Source: Serinus canaria
Taxonomy: Eukaryota > Chordata > Aves > Passeriformes > Fringillidae
Reading direction: 5' to 3'
Assembly (NCBI RefSeq): GCF_022539315.1
Contig: NC_066316.1
Span: 68,001,494-68,065,493, forward strand
Length of the DNA stretch: 64,000 bases
Shown here: positions 35,401 through 50,400 of the stretch, in pieces
Position numbering within the stretch: the first letter of the stretch is position 1
Layout of the letters: each line of letters opens with the position of its first letter
Notes under the pieces: generated by a model
The model's database searches: none
Seen by the model: only the letters and a program-made list of their open reading frames with translations
What the model was told of the DNA's origin: nothing
Made by a program: the position numbers and the translations under genes

Positions 35401-38400
35401 TTATATTTGGTGGAAGTTCATAATCTCACTTAAAACTGCATTGTTGCTAATTTTAAACTGTGATTCTGAGATCTGGTTGTATTAAGCACTGAGCTGGTGA
35501 TATATGCAGCAGATAAAATCTCCAGCTACCTGGAAACACACAGATTCTGCCAGGTGTACCTGCTCCTGCAATAGTTATTAGCAGGGTGTGCACCCACAGA
35601 CCGCTGTGGAGGACATGTGAGGTGTTTTTTAAAAGATTATTCCAGGGTGCCATGGCAAAAGAAAAAAAATATTGCATTTGGAATTCAAAGTAACAGCAAA
35701 GTCCAGTCACAATAATTGCAATAACAAGGTTATGTTCGCTCTTGTGTACTGAATTTGGGAGGAGCCTTCTTCAAGAGTCTGGTTGAGAAAAGCTGGAATT
35801 CCTTGCCTTCTGGGCAGATTTATTTCCATGGAGGTTTGGAGTGTGGTATGCTGCCAAACTTAACCTGATGTTATTTTGGATGGTCTTTCATGTCATATCT
35901 AGGAACATAAAAGTATATTACCTTCAGTGATTAAAAACAAAGAATAAGATTTTGCTGCTGGGCCCATGTATGCTTTGCCTGGGATTATAATGTAATTTGA
36001 AACATGATGTATTATTGCCTAAAACCAAAAACTCTTTTGAGATTATATTTTTTTAGGTGTTCCTTTCACTTGCATACATTTGTCTTTTGGTTCATTATAA
36101 ATGCAGACTAATTATCTTTTCCTGTTCCTTGTTGGATTGAAAGCTGTGGTTTTCTTAAGGAACTATTTCTAGGAGGTTACTGCTACTCTGCAGTGATGAC
36201 TGATAACAGTCTCATATTTAATTGTCTGCAAATTATTTTGGAGTGATATCTTTGAAATTATGTGGAATAACACATGTTTGGCACTTAGTAATACAGCAGG
36301 CTCATAAAAATCTCATTTGATTTAGTGTTACACTATTGCTAAGATTTTACTTAAATTTACATTTGTGTTTTAACTTTAGAATGACAATTCCTTTTACATT
36401 GGTGTCATTGGTGAAGTGTAGGGCTTATGACAAGAGCTCTTTTTAGTTCTTCTTGAAATTTGGTTTAAAAAATGTATTGGATGCTTTCATTGCCTAATTG
36501 CATGCATAGTATTTTCAAGCTGGCTTCACATCTTTAAAAGTACAGTGCATTTTGGGTACTGCTTTTATAGGAAGTTACTCTGACTCTTCTTGAGGAAGAG
36601 CCAAAATTCTTGGAGAAAACTTGGTTATTCTGAAGTTAAATTGATCTGTCTGTCTTTCTGAAGTTAAATTTATCCATCTGTCTTTCCACACCCCATGGTG
36701 TAATAGCTTGTCTGTTTTGGATTGGGATTTAACTTTTATAAGTTTATTAATTCTGTGTGCCTGGAGCAACGATTTAACATTACAGCAGAGTTTGACATGG
36801 CAGGGCTTTGGGAGCTGTGCAGGGAGTCCCACCAGGCTGTGTCTGCAGCAGCAGGCTTGCCCCGGCTGAGCCAAACCAGAGGAGCCACAGGAGGTAAAGC
36901 AGCCTCTTGCATCTCCAAAGATTATTCCAGCCTCTTCACCTGTGTCCCAGTGTGATGAGCTTCACAGAGTGCAGTGCTGTTCCCAAGTGCTGTGTTGAGG
37001 AGTGAATAGCATCCTGGCTTTGATGGATGGGAGTGGCACGTGGGATGCTCCTGCAGAGGAGTGCAGAGCTGAAGAGCTGGATACTGGTTATTCCTTGGAG
37101 TGTGCTACTTCTGGGCACCTTCTTTAATAACAGGTAGATAAACTGAAGAGTTTCATTCAGAGGAAGAAAGGTGTTAAGAGGTGCAGGAAGGCAAGCCTGC
37201 AGGGAAAGCCTGAAGTACTGGTACTTGTTTTCAATAGGGAAAAGCAGGTTTTGAGGGAATGTGCCAAGACACTTCAAACTAAAAAACCATAATTTTTTTG
37301 AAGGACATAATGACCTATTGTTCCCTAGGTCCACTGGAAGTAGGACAGGAAGTAACTGGCTTAGTTTTCAGGCAAGTTATTAGGAAAATCTTTTAACTCT
37401 GCAGCTGGTAAGGAATGGAAAGGCTCCTTAGAGAAATGTGAACTGTGGGTATCCACACAGGGTAGGTCTCGGAATGTTTTCCTTTGTGCTTCAGGGCAAC
37501 CTCCTGACGTCCCTCTGGCTACATTTACCTGCTCAGCAATTAGAGAAGCAATCTGGCAGATACAATGTGATTAGCCAAACTGGAATTTAGCCTGAACAGT
37601 GATCAGTGGAATAAAAAGAGGTAATGGGGTCTTCTAAGACTATAATAAGCAATCATTGCCCTGGCTTAATACCTCACTAGAGAGACCAGGCCCCACCATA
37701 ATTGTTCTGTGTGATGACTTAGTGGAGCCCAGAGGAAGAGACACTAGTTGACAACTTTTTTCCCTCCAACACTTGGAGGTCTCTTAGCAAATATAAACCA
37801 GCCCAAAGTTACTTATCTGGTAAGATAAGCACAAGATAGGAGCTTGTGGCTTCAGTCTGTTAGTACCTGGGGAACAGCCTTGGTCTGGTTTTGCTCAAAT
37901 ATTCAGGCTAATAGCACAGACTGAGCGAGGTTATTGTCTTTGGAAGAAAAGAAGAAACTTTTATTGAAAGCAGTTTTCATCAGCTGATAACCAAATCTGG
38001 GGAATCATCAGCCGGCTCTGCCCGTAAACAGGGCAGCTGAGGTACCAGAAAGTACCCAAACAGAGCAATCCTTCTCCAAGTAGTCAGGCAATGGCAATAC
38101 TGGGCTTTTATTGTATTTTAACTGCAGATGAAATGTGTTTATAGTATACCATAAAGAGGAAATGGTAATGTTTTTTCTGACAATGATGTCACTTGCAAGC
38201 TTGTGAGGTGAATGATTACTAAGAATAACCTTGATTCTTACACACTTTTTATTACCTGAAATGGTTCTTTCTTGATGAATTTTTGAGAAGCAGATGGGGA
38301 ATATTATAATATTATTCTTCAAAAAGTCATTACAGTGTTATGAGGCTTTATATCCAATAGCATAGATTTCTTTCAAAATTTTTCGAAAGCTCAAGGCTTT

Positions 38401-41400
38401 CTTTTGGCAAATAAAGACAAGAGAAGTTTTCCTAGGTTGCTGTGGCACAGAAGAAAATAAATCTAGGTGTTTAAGCCTTCTCATCTAAGGGACCCAAGGA
38501 TTGAGGTGGTAATTTATTCTGCAGGTGCCTTGCTCTGTGGGGCCATTACAGTTGTGCCATCATTTCCTTGAACCCAGAGACATAGTTCACCTTGTACGAA
38601 ATGTGAATCCTTTATAACTGCTGTAGCAGATCAGAAAAAAAAGCGTTCCTGTTTGCTGTGTTCAGCTCAAACTGTTTCATGGGACTGCTCTGGGGGCCAA
38701 GTGACCTGAACTGCCCAGTAGCAGTGGCAGGGTTAGTGCCAAAAACGATCTTTTGTCACATTTCATGTTTTGAAATAAGAAGTGAGGACAGTTTTGAGGA
38801 CACAGCTTTCCTTGCTCAAGTAGATCTCAAGGCGGCAATATTTCTACATTCTTTTCTAAAATTTCTCTTCTGTGGAGAGAGAAGAGTCCAGAAAGAGAGA
38901 TTTGGACAGGTAAAAATTCGGCTGGATAGCCCTAGGGTTTTTACTTTACATCTCCAACCTTTATCTGCCTTCTTAGGAGACAAGTGTTTAAGTTCATTGC
39001 TGGTAAGGTTTTCATCCCAGTTAGTTCAGTCAGCTCACATCAACGTTTACTCAGCCAGCCAGGCTGTTAACAGAGACATGTCTGCTCAGGGCTGCATGGT
39101 GGGTGCCAGCGTGCCAGATATCTCTCTCATGCCACTTGCACTGAGCTGTGGCCGCAGTTCAGACCGAGGTGCAGCTGGTGAGTCTTTGGTGGGAGCAAAA
39201 CTCCAGCAGCTCCTGACTAGGGGTGCAGCACTGAAATCCTGTGGTGAGGAACAAAACCCTCTCCCAGTTGCCTTGCAGACTCGTGCAGACAGTGTGATGA
39301 GTGTGTCACTTCCTGCAAAACAATTGTAGAATTTGGAGATTTAGGTAACATTTGGAAGTGACCTCCAGCCTTTGCTCAAGCAGTCTGGTTTTGTCGTGGT
39401 AGATCAGGCTGTCCTGCAGCCTGCAAGTGATGGCTGCCACTTGTGACACAGATTAGATAAAAGATTTGACGTGTAAGTGAGAGAGTTTGTGTGAACCACC
39501 ACTAATCTTTGATGGCATCCACAACCCAGCCCACTCTTATCGCTTGTTCTAATATTAACTTAGAGCTGAGTTTGTCTTGGATGGCTGCTCAGTGCTCCAG
39601 AGCTGTGTGCAGTGGATGTGAGTCATTTAATCAACTTCAGTGTTTTCATAGCTAGAAGATATGCACCAAGATAATTTTGTGCATGATGAAATGTTGTCCA
39701 GAGCCCTTCCATGTTTGTAAGTCTAAGATCAAATGATCTGCAGTTCAGTGGAACAATTAAAAGAGGGAAAAAAAGGTGTGATTCAATTTTTCTTTCATTA
39801 GTGGTATTTAGCATATGTATCATGCAACCTGGATGCATACAATCACCCTAATGCTGGTTTTTTTAGTGTTTTTGCCTACAAAAGGGACAAGGTGATATGC
39901 TGCCCTATTTTGAGTTAGCCAGTCCCTCGGGGTAATAGAAACCATGTGCACAAATGGACAGATGCCTAGGGTAACAGATGAAAGCCATGATTTTGATCTC
40001 GCTCTCGTGGCAACAACTGGGTCAATTTCAGCAGGAGATGGCAGAAATATTCCCAGATGTTAATGCTAAGTGGAAGGGCTTGGATTTTCAATGACATGTT
40101 TTTTCCCGTCTGATCCTGTCTTCCATCTTCACTAGTGTTGCTTTTGAATGTGCCATCAAGCTCAGATGCCTCCAGGAAAGGCTCTGGCTGCAAATGCTCA
40201 TGAACTGCACTGTCAGAGAATGGGTGGATGGGGTCTTTGCTGATCCCTTGAAAAGCACAAGTCCTGAGTGTGGTTCTGGGGGAACACCTTGGTGATTATT
40301 TTGCTCTCTTATAGATTTTTTGTAGCATTTAAAAGCTAGTGTTGTAATTTATGTCCACCTAATGTATGTATAAATAAAATAAAAAATCCTTTCCTTTTGT
40401 CTTTGTCTAATGATAAATGTAGTAGTTCCAGCAGCTGTTAGAAGACAGAAATCCTGCTTCTCACCAAAGTCTACTCCATTTTCTATGCAGAAAATGGCTT
40501 TGCAGAGTTCTTCAAAAGTCAGAACAGAATTGTTGTGATTGTAAATCCCAATTTGGGGTACTTTTGAGAAGCATCATTCCTGCTGCCACCTCTCCCCATC
40601 ATGCAATGGAGGCTTTTCTTGTCTCTGGCAATGTAGGACCAGGAAGACTATGCAGTGGACCATTGGCTTTTGGAGTCTCTTGGGACAGTCAGGTCAAGCC
40701 AGCTGCTTCAGATTTTTTATAGAGAACCTCTGGGTTTATGTGCTTGTGGAAGAAAGAGCTAACCAGCAGCTCATTTAACAAGGGACCCACTGAAGTTTAC
40801 TTTGGGTTCCACTTTCTGATAGGTTTCAGATGTGGCTTCAGGTGCAGTGCTGTGAGTTCTTCTGGAAGAGACAGAATTCTGGGTTCTTTCCAGGACTGAC
40901 CTTGTGGCTTCTGCAAACTGGAGGAATTGGAACCTCTGCCCTTCTTGGGCTGTCAAAGACAAATCTATGGGCCTTGAGAATTTAGCAAGGAAACACCTAC
41001 AAGACCCTTGTAGGCAACTTGTTTGTCTTAGGGATATTGCTAAAAATCCATTCGTGCTGTTAGTTTAGATGAGGTAGGGTCACTTTTTGAGTGTGTGTTT
41101 CTGTGGTATGTTTCTCTGATTGCCAAAATTACTGCAGAGAAGCAAATATCGGTGATGTGCCAGGGGCTGGACCTGGTTGGGAAAGCTTTCAAAGTGCATT
41201 TGAAAATAATGTTAGAACCAGCAGACATTACCATCACAGAGTTGCTGTTGCTGCTTTGTCCTCCCCCTCTTGGCCTCATCCATCCCCAGCCCTCTTCCTC
41301 ATTCCTCTCCTAGCAGCTAGCTAAGTCAAATAATCAACTGGGAGCTTCAAAGTCAGTGGCCTTTTTTTAGTATCCTCTTTCATATTTTACAAAGAGACAC

Positions 41401-44400
41401 TGTTTCAAATGTTAGGGGGAGCAGATGGTAATGTCTATTGATACGGCATGCAATGTTAGAAAATATCTGCCACTTAGAAGCCTAAAAATGATAGAAATCA
41501 GTTCCAAATCTTTCCTGCTCCCTGCAGAGTGGATGGCAGTAGTGGAGGAGTGAGATTTACCCAATAGGTAGACACCACAGAGTAGGGGCTGTCTAAAAAA
41601 CCCCAAAATTTTGAAAACTGGTGCCCTGTCTCTTTTTGGGCTTTCCTCATGGTTGTTCTACAGTACTGAAACTTTCAACGAAATGAACTTTGTTTCATCT
41701 AGTATAGGGCGAAGCAGCAACATTGCGTTCCTTTCCCCTCCCTCTTTTGAGAAAATTAAACAAGAAGCAATTATGTGTCAATTGGTTGCTGCTGAGCCGA
41801 TGTGTTTTTTCTTCATTAGACGTCTTGATTAATGGTTTGATCTTGCAATTATTATTCATTATGAAATCCGTGGGAATTCTGGGTGCATCATGAGTTCAGG
41901 GTGAAACCATGTAGTTTTTCAGTACTTCATCTGTGTAATGCTCAGAATTAGTGATAAAACATTGGAAAATAGCCTTGATTAAAGAGGATGGTACATGTTT
42001 GCCCAAGCCCACCCTCCATGGGATTATGATGCTTGGTTCTATACTTGTCTTGAACAAAAATATTTCAAATTTGTGTGCTTTTAAATGAGCTTGATTTTCT
42101 TCCCTATAGACTGGAAAATAAATGTGTCATTTGGTACTTAAAATCCTAACAATTTGTAAGCCAACTGTTGTTCCCTTTCTAGACAGAGGGAAGTACTTGC
42201 CTGACACAGTTTTATTTTATTTGGAAAACTTTTACATAGCTCTAGACCAAGGGCACTAATCCATAACCATATTAAAAAAAGAAAGGGAATATGTTTAAAG
42301 GTAGAATACATTTCATTCTGTGGAACTCCATTATCTAATGCTTTTATGAAATAAGGACTTAGAGAAGAAAAAAGTGAAGTTTGGCTTTTTGAGTCTTCCC
42401 TGGCTACCCAGTAAAATCCAGTTCAACCAAGTAAACTGATGGTGGGTTGAAGGAACAGTACCCTCAGTACCTGTTGTATATACTGTCTATTTTGCCTTAG
42501 GGTTTTACACTCTGAAATCCATATACCTGTGGAAGTTACTCAAACTTTTGGTTTACCCATGGAAAAGAGTTGATATTTACTTGTTTTATGAAATTATAGA
42601 TGAATAGTGTCAAATACTGCCCTCTCCTGCTCCCTGGCACAGAGGGTTGTCCTGCTACTTACCCAGGAGGGGAGAGTGAAGAGGAAGGGGTTTTCTAAAG
42701 CTTCATATCTCCCTTTAGTCTAGAAGGTGTGGTGGACCGTTTCTGTTTAGACATTTGCATTCCACTTGGATGAGAGAGAAGGCTGCACAAGTGTGAAATG
42801 CTCTTATTTGTGTGAAAGCATTGGTTTAAAGCACCTTCTTTTTCCCCAGTTCTTAGCCTCAGGCAGAGGCTCTGAAGTCAGAGGATAGGCTGCCAGAGGC
42901 AGCCCTACATGTAAATCACAGTTAGAGTGCTGGAACTTGCACAAAATAAACTCAGCTTATCTGGCTTGCTGAATATTTACTGATTAATTCTGGTTTTTTG
43001 TATTCTATGGTTTAAATTTTGCAGTGAAGTCAACCTAGAGGAAAATAGCATTTTTCCTTTATTGTATGGATTATGACATCTCCATATTTCTCAGCCAGTG
43101 CACTTCAGCTAGAGCAGTTATGAATACAGGCTGAAACCACGGTCTTGCCTCTGCTTAAAAGAAACTGAATTTGACAAGCAGTGACCAGTAGTTGCTGTAT
43201 CTGTTTCTTGCTGTTACCCTTAAGTGTTGGCAAAGGCATTCGGGCACTGGAAGGAATTCAGCTGATTGAGCTGCTTAAGCAGTTTTGAGAATTTACTTCC
43301 ATAAATTTCAATCTGTTTTGGCTCCTGGCTTTACCTCCATTAGATATATTATCATGCTGTCAGCCTCTGGATAGCACAGGAATGCTGCTGCCCGGTTTAT
43401 TTATTCTATTTTAGAACCATAGCAAAGAAATCTCACATGGCTATTTTCAAAGCTGTATGTCTCTTAGAGTAAAATCAATCTCTCTTTTAATAAATGTGCA
43501 TTTCTCCCATATGTTGCTGGGATTTCCAGTGGCAGAGCTGTTAGTCTCTGGTGACCTTTGAATGCCTGAGGAGAGGTTCCCAGTGCAGCACTGCCCTTTC
43601 CTACCCCTGCAGCCCCCAGATCCTTTGGCTGCAGTGGATTTATTCCTCAGAGGTAGTGAGGAGTGGTAGTAATGCTGTGTAAATTATGAATTAGATGCAA
43701 TGCTTTCTGAATTCATAACTACTTGCAAATTAATATTTTGGCAAATCTTCTGAAACCCTGCTTCCTGTAAGTCCCAAACCTGCACTCAGGGTGATGGTGA
43801 ATTTACAGGGGTGTCCACAGTGGCTAAAGTAAATCTAGCAAGTGAGTTCCCAATACCACAATATCCCAATACATTTCCTGGGAAATTCAGGGTTATTATT
43901 TGAATTCATTAGAGAATTAGTCACCTAAATTCCTCTACAGTTGTGGCTTCCCCCTGTTAATTTTGGAAGCTGCTCTTTATTTCACCAAATCCATTTCTTG
44001 ATTCTTAAAGTGATGTAAATTCTGTCACTTGAAGTCAATGGTGGGCGTCCTTTTTTTTCCTGTGCATGCTTTTCTTTTGAGTTGCTTATTTAGGGGAAAA
44101 GACACAAACCTGAAAACAGAGTTGGAGAGAGCTTGAGTGTGGGCTTTGTGTGTGAAACACAGAATCTCCCAGGGCATCGAAGTTGCTGGTGCTTTGCAGG
44201 GAGGTCTCTAGTGCAGCTTGCCTGCGGGTAAGGGCAGCAGTTGCCCCCAGAGCAGTAATTTGTATGGATGTGGCTCCATTTCACACCTTCAGATGGGAAA
44301 TGAGAAGCAAAAGGAGCAGAAAATAAACATCAATATTAACAAAAGGAAAGCAGAGGTGAAATGATTGGTGATTGCTGCCTTTTCACGCGTTGTTATGTAT

Positions 44401-47400
44401 TCATGTTCAGACTGATATGCTCTACTAGAGTAAAGACTCTTGGTTTCAATTACCAAGCAGTGACTGAAAGCTTTTCTAATGAGAATTGAAGTCAGAAAAT
44501 AGTTTTCTTCATTTCAGTGTAAAACTTTGGCTTTTTTTCCTTTTGCCTGCTAAGTGTAAGAGTTCTAGTTACTGGTGCAAACTGGAGCCTTATGAAGCAA
44601 GTACTGATAAACTGCTTTTAAGTGCAGCCCTCTGGGTGATGTTTGGAGCTTCCTAAATTGACTCTTGCAGCACTCACATCCTGCTTCCAGGCAGACAAAT
44701 GTGTGCTGCAATGCAGAAACTTGGAAAAGATGATGCACAGAGAGTGAGGAGCTAGGGGAGACTTAAGTGCATCCTAGACATTCCCTTTTCCACAAAATTA
44801 AACACACATGTCCAGACATAGAATTCTCCACACACAGATCATGTTGGAAACCCATTTAAATTTAAGACACACACTCATTAATGCAGAAAGCACTCTTATC
44901 ATGGGACTGCTTTCCATAAGCAGGATTTACTTTCCTGAGCAGCCTTCCTGCATGGGAAAGCTGGGCTGCATGTGTGACACATTGCTGGCTTATCTTGGCA
45001 CAAAGCTATTGTTCCTCAGCCTATTGTACCAACATCGGATCTTTGGGTAAGACCATGGAGTAGATCCTCATGGAAGACACGTTAAAACACGCTGAGGATG
45101 GGGAGCTGTTTGTTTTCCATTTTCCAAGCAAAATGGAAAGATACTGATTTGAATTGGAAAGATATTGGTTTGATGGATAGACTGGTAGATGGATAAGGAT
45201 TTGGTTGTAGTCAGTGGCTCAATGTCTAAATGACAAACCAGTAATGAGTGTTGCCCATCAAGGGTCTGTACTGGGGGCAATGCTATTTATTTTGGGCAAC
45301 CTGACCTAGTGGAATGTGTGCCCAATGGAAGTGGGCTGTACTGAGGGATATTTAAATGCCTTTTCCAACCCAGACCATTCTGTGGTTCTGTAGCACACTG
45401 CAGATGTTTTAGCTATGGAGTTTGCCTGCGGGAGGGGCTCCCTTTGTGGCCTGCTCTTTGCACTGCTCCAATGTGGTGCCTGCAGAGGACAGAGCAATCT
45501 GGTGGTGACTGGGTATGGAAAAGGCTGTGTGCATGTGTGCAGTGTTGTCAGAGACGTCTTTGCCTTAGTTAAACTCAGAAAAGTAGAAATATGGACAAAG
45601 ATTTCCTGTATTAATTTTTTTTTCTTCAGTTCATCATGGACTTTGTGCAATATGTGGAAGTTTCACTGTTGGAGGGAAAACTCTCAGTTCAGGAGGCTGC
45701 AGGACTAGATGTCAGCTGCTTTTCCCTGTGATTCCTTCAATGCCTGATGCCTCAGAGGGAACCCACTGTTCTTCTCTCAATGCAGGCACACACAAGCAGA
45801 GGAGGTGTGTATTAGTAAGTTTTGCACTATGGTTTCTTAAGAGAAAACCTCATATGTTTAAGAAAGACAAAGTGCAAAGAAAAAAAGAAAATAATAGTAA
45901 TATGAAAGAGAAAAGAAAGGAAAGAAACAGTTCAGACATGTAGGGATGGAATATCTATAAAGCCAGTTGTGTTGGAAATTAATTCACTCAAAGCTTTAAA
46001 TATGAGTCACTTTGCAAGCCTGTGTTTTAAATTACAGCTTGCTGAGCCTGTGTGTGTCCCTGCTGCTCCTGCAGTAACGATGTGAGGTAGCAGGTTTTTA
46101 CCAGTGTGTGTCTTGTGAGCCCTGGGGGTGCTGGTTACATTTAGCTAAAGGGGACTGTATGAATTGACCTTTCTCAAGGAGGTCTGTGCCAAGGCTGAAG
46201 GCATACTTGTTCTTTCCTACTGATGCCTCTGCTTTTAGGTGGAGTCTGTTTTACTTGTGCCACATACTGCTGCTCCAAACATAAAACAGGAATTACTCAA
46301 CCCTGCTGAAGAATTAAGTGCAGCTAAATGTTGCTTTAGGCTCATAGCTAAAGAACAGGCTCAGCCCTCTAAAATGCATATTTTTCTGCAGCATGGGCTG
46401 TATGAATGTCTGGTCTGGGGTTTCTCTTCTGTGATGTTGAGGGTCTGTGGTGTAAGTGTTCCTGAGCCCATCCTTCAGCTTCCTTTGCAGGTCATGGAGA
46501 GACATGGACTTTTCCAGTGCTTGACTCACCTTACATATTTTATATGTCTATCCTCTAGTGAGATGAATCATTCCCTTTAAGATCCTGTCTGCCTCATCTG
46601 TCCTGTCAAATAACTTAGCTCTCCAGCCCACAGTGGGAGCTTCGTTGATGGCTGTCTGCATGCACAAGTGTTTCTATCCCCCGGCTCTCCCTGGGAGTCA
46701 CCCAGCTAATTGCCTCTGAAACTAAAAGTGGGTGTTCACAAGGATTCTCTGCTGCTGGAGCTGCTCTGTGCTGTCAGCAAGAGGAGCAGTGTGCCAGGTT
46801 TGGCTGCCTCCACCCTCAGCAGCCCTCCCACTCCCCTTAGCAGGCTTCGCGCTGGTCGCGTGTCCATCGTGGGGCGTTGGCTTGTCCTGCAAAGCCAGGC
46901 TTGTGTGGGCTGCAGCACACAGCTTTCACTACTCAGGGAACTTTGGAATTGAGTAAGACAAACAGTAAGACCACAACAAACTTATGTGCTTAAGGCCACA
47001 GGTGTTTGAGAGGGACCACAAATAAAATTATGTCCAAGCTCTGTAAATTGTATCTGGGGACAACCTCTTCTCACAAGGGCAAGCCTTCAAGGAATGCAAT
47101 CTAATAAATTTGCCATGTAGATGTCTGAAGTTTTGCAGCCTGAATCTGAATCCCATGCATTGCCTTTCAAACTGATAAAAGCCCTACAAAATTTCACCCA
47201 TGAGCAGGTTCTGTTCTGCTGAAATACATAGGCAGAATAATTGGAGATGAAGATGTGCATGTCATTTATTTCTATGGCTGGCAAATATTTATGGTTCTTG
47301 ATGGAATTTATTGCCACAAATGATTTCCACTCACATTTGGTGCTGCCTCAGATGTAAGAAATCAAATTGTTGCATGATTTAATTGGAGGATTTACTTAAG

Positions 47401-50400
47401 GCATCTGTGTATATATTGACAAGTCTTTTGTTTCTTCTTTGTAAGCAACAGACAGCTTGGCAGGGCAATGGGATACCCAAATTTTTGTTTACAAAAAGGG
47501 CTAATATGTTTCTGTATTTTAACTGGCTGCTAAAAAGGAAGGAGATTAAAAGGAAGGAGAAACAGCTACTGAGTTAAAAAAGATGGAAATGTGAAAAATT
47601 TACTAATTCCCTTTCAAATGTAAGCAGAAGGGGAGGAAGGGGTTAGGCTTTTTGAATTAGTGCACTAAAACTAGGATTGGTCTGGAAAGAATTTAATTAT
47701 TTGCCTGTAATTTTAGGCTGGAAAAGCCAAACATTTGGCAGACCTACAATTTTAGACCTGCCAAATGTTTGGCTTTTCCAGCCTAAATTTTAGCCCTGGT
47801 TTGTGAGCTCTTTGCACATTTTGATTTAAGTTTTATATTATGATTTCAGATTTTTAGGACAGATTTTAAATGACAGTTTAAAAGTATATCACTTATATAC
47901 TACAGGTTATTAAGGGATTATCAAATGACTATCACAGATGGCTATGAGGGGGAAAAAAAGATCAAGGAAAAAGTGATCTCCAGAGAGAAGTCTCTGCAGA
48001 TTACTGTCAGATTGTCCTGAAAGAAACATCAGTCCTTATTCTTAAGTATGAAGTACCTGGAAGAAAAATCAGACCTTCAAATGCATCCTAGTTTTCCTAA
48101 CAAAACAATGGCATTGCTTTAAGATTTTCTTTTCTCTGTGATTATCTCACATGGTGAAAATTTACACACCACTCTGAATAAGAGTTTCTGGATATCCATT
48201 ACCTTCAGGGGTAACTGAAGTCAGTGTCTGACCAGTGCTTGTGACAAAGTCTTGCTGAAGATTGATTTTTCTTACAATGCTAATTTCAATTGATGTGTCT
48301 ATAAGTGAAGCTATATACAGAGGGATACTTTAAGATATTCAGTATACTTTTTTAAGTGGCATTGTAACTTTCCAGGTCGTGTCTTTGTATTGTGGAATAT
48401 GGATATGTTGGGGTTTAGGAAAGACAATCATGGTGTCTGGCTGGATGAATCCTAACCCTAGGAAGAGAGCACACCCATGGTGATAGGCAAAAATGCAGAT
48501 TGTCTGCACCCATTTTCTGGCTCCTCCTGGGTAGCCTGTCTGAATTTCATATCCAGAGCTGTGTAATCTGGGCTGTAATGGCTCCTCTGCTCCTCTTGCT
48601 GTAAAGCCCTCTGTGAAAGGAGCTGCTCCTCGTCCTGTTTGTTCAGCAGCCACAGGGATTCTAGAGATTTCCACGATACAGGTGGGAAAATCCAAATCAT
48701 GATGCCCTCACTCTGGTTCGCTCTGAGTAAACAAAATTGCAAAGTCAAGAGAGGGGAAAACTCCTCAAATAAGGATTGTTTTTTATCAGGGGTAAACCTG
48801 ATTTTCACAAAGCATCTCTAGATTTTATTTGAGAAGGCTTGCATGGAAACGCTATGAACCAGGCTGAAAATTACCTGGAAAGCTATAAACAAAGGCTATG
48901 AATGTACCTATGGAACAGCTCCTTCAGGAGGATATTTTGTATTCCTGAATGTACCCAAAACTCATCAACTCATCACTGACATTTGTGAGTTACCCTCGGG
49001 GTGGGGGTGCACCCAGTCCCAGAGACGTGTTGGATTTTCACCCCCATCCATTGTCTGTGAATCTCATTGTAAGGCACCCTGTGGGGGTGTCAGGAGGTGG
49101 TAGGAACAGTACTCTCCTGTGTGTTCGTTAGTGAATGGAAATAGGCTGCTGCTTCCCGAGGAGCCAGGGACCAAGTGAGAAGTTTGAGAAGCTATTCAAA
49201 AGCATTGCTGTCAAACAGGAGCCTTGGATCTGATCTCTGTCACAAAAGTAGCATTTATGTACTGCTCCTAAATTTAAAGAGCTGTACAAAATCTTGATCT
49301 TTTTCTGTTCTTTTTCCTTCCCCCCCTACCCCCTATTTTTTAGTGAAACCGCATTAGTAAGTCACTGGGGTTTTTATTTCATTTCCATGTGTTTATCAAT
49401 AGTTTGCAGTCAGTGGGAAGGCAGTTTATCATCTTGAAGATTTTAAGAACCTGAGTGTAAGCTGCAGTGGCCCTTGGACATTGCACTCTGCTGAAAAAGA
49501 ATCTCATTCATATGGTTCATTATAGAGTTTTTTTTTCTTCCCTGTCAACTCTGTGCAGAAGGAATTCTTGCTGAATAGTCCACAATGGTCAGCCTGCAAT
49601 TCCTCTCCTTAATGAGCTACTTCAGCTACTTCTCACACAAACAGATTTCAGAAAAACTGGGCACAGATGTGTAGGTATCTGGGTGGTTGGTGATTTTATT
49701 TGGTTTGGGTTGGGTTTTTTTGTTTGGTTGGTTGGTTGGGTTTTTTCTTTTTTCTTTTTTTTTTTTTCCTTTGAAAACGATTGTCAGTCTTCATTTTCAT
49801 TTCAGCTTTCAAGCCTGTTGAAACAGCAGCATTCCTGTCATTGCAAACGTTATTCAGCCGTGTGAACTGTGACTCATTCTGAAAGATTACACAAATTTCC
49901 CTCCGCTGTGTGCACCTATCCTCCTGCTGTTCACTGTTTGCAGGCTGCCTGCTGCAGGCAGAGGTCAGGGGGACATGCAGCTGCAGAGCTGGCTTGCTAG
50001 CTTGCTTCCAGGCTCATGCTGTGCAGAGTACAGGAGTCCAGGTTTGCTGCAGGCAGAAAGTTTCAGGGTGAGAAATGCTACTTTTGCCTGCTTTGGGGGT
50101 ATTAAAAAAAAAAAAAGTCAATATCCTTTTCAGCATCTCTTTACAGTAAAAAAAAGCAAAAAAAAATCCCCCCCCCAAAAAAAACCCCAAACAACCCCTA
50201 ACCCCACAAGAAATCTGGAAAATAACCCCTAGAGGAACAACAGACCTCATGCAGACCCTGTGGCTCACATTCACTGAAGACTATGTTTACTTTGGCTGCA
50301 AAAATATCAATTCATGATACCAGCTCAAGGCAAATGCCATCTGGTCTGGTGGTCCTCTTTAATAATCTCTTCTAATTTTACCTTCTCTTTCCTGCATTCC

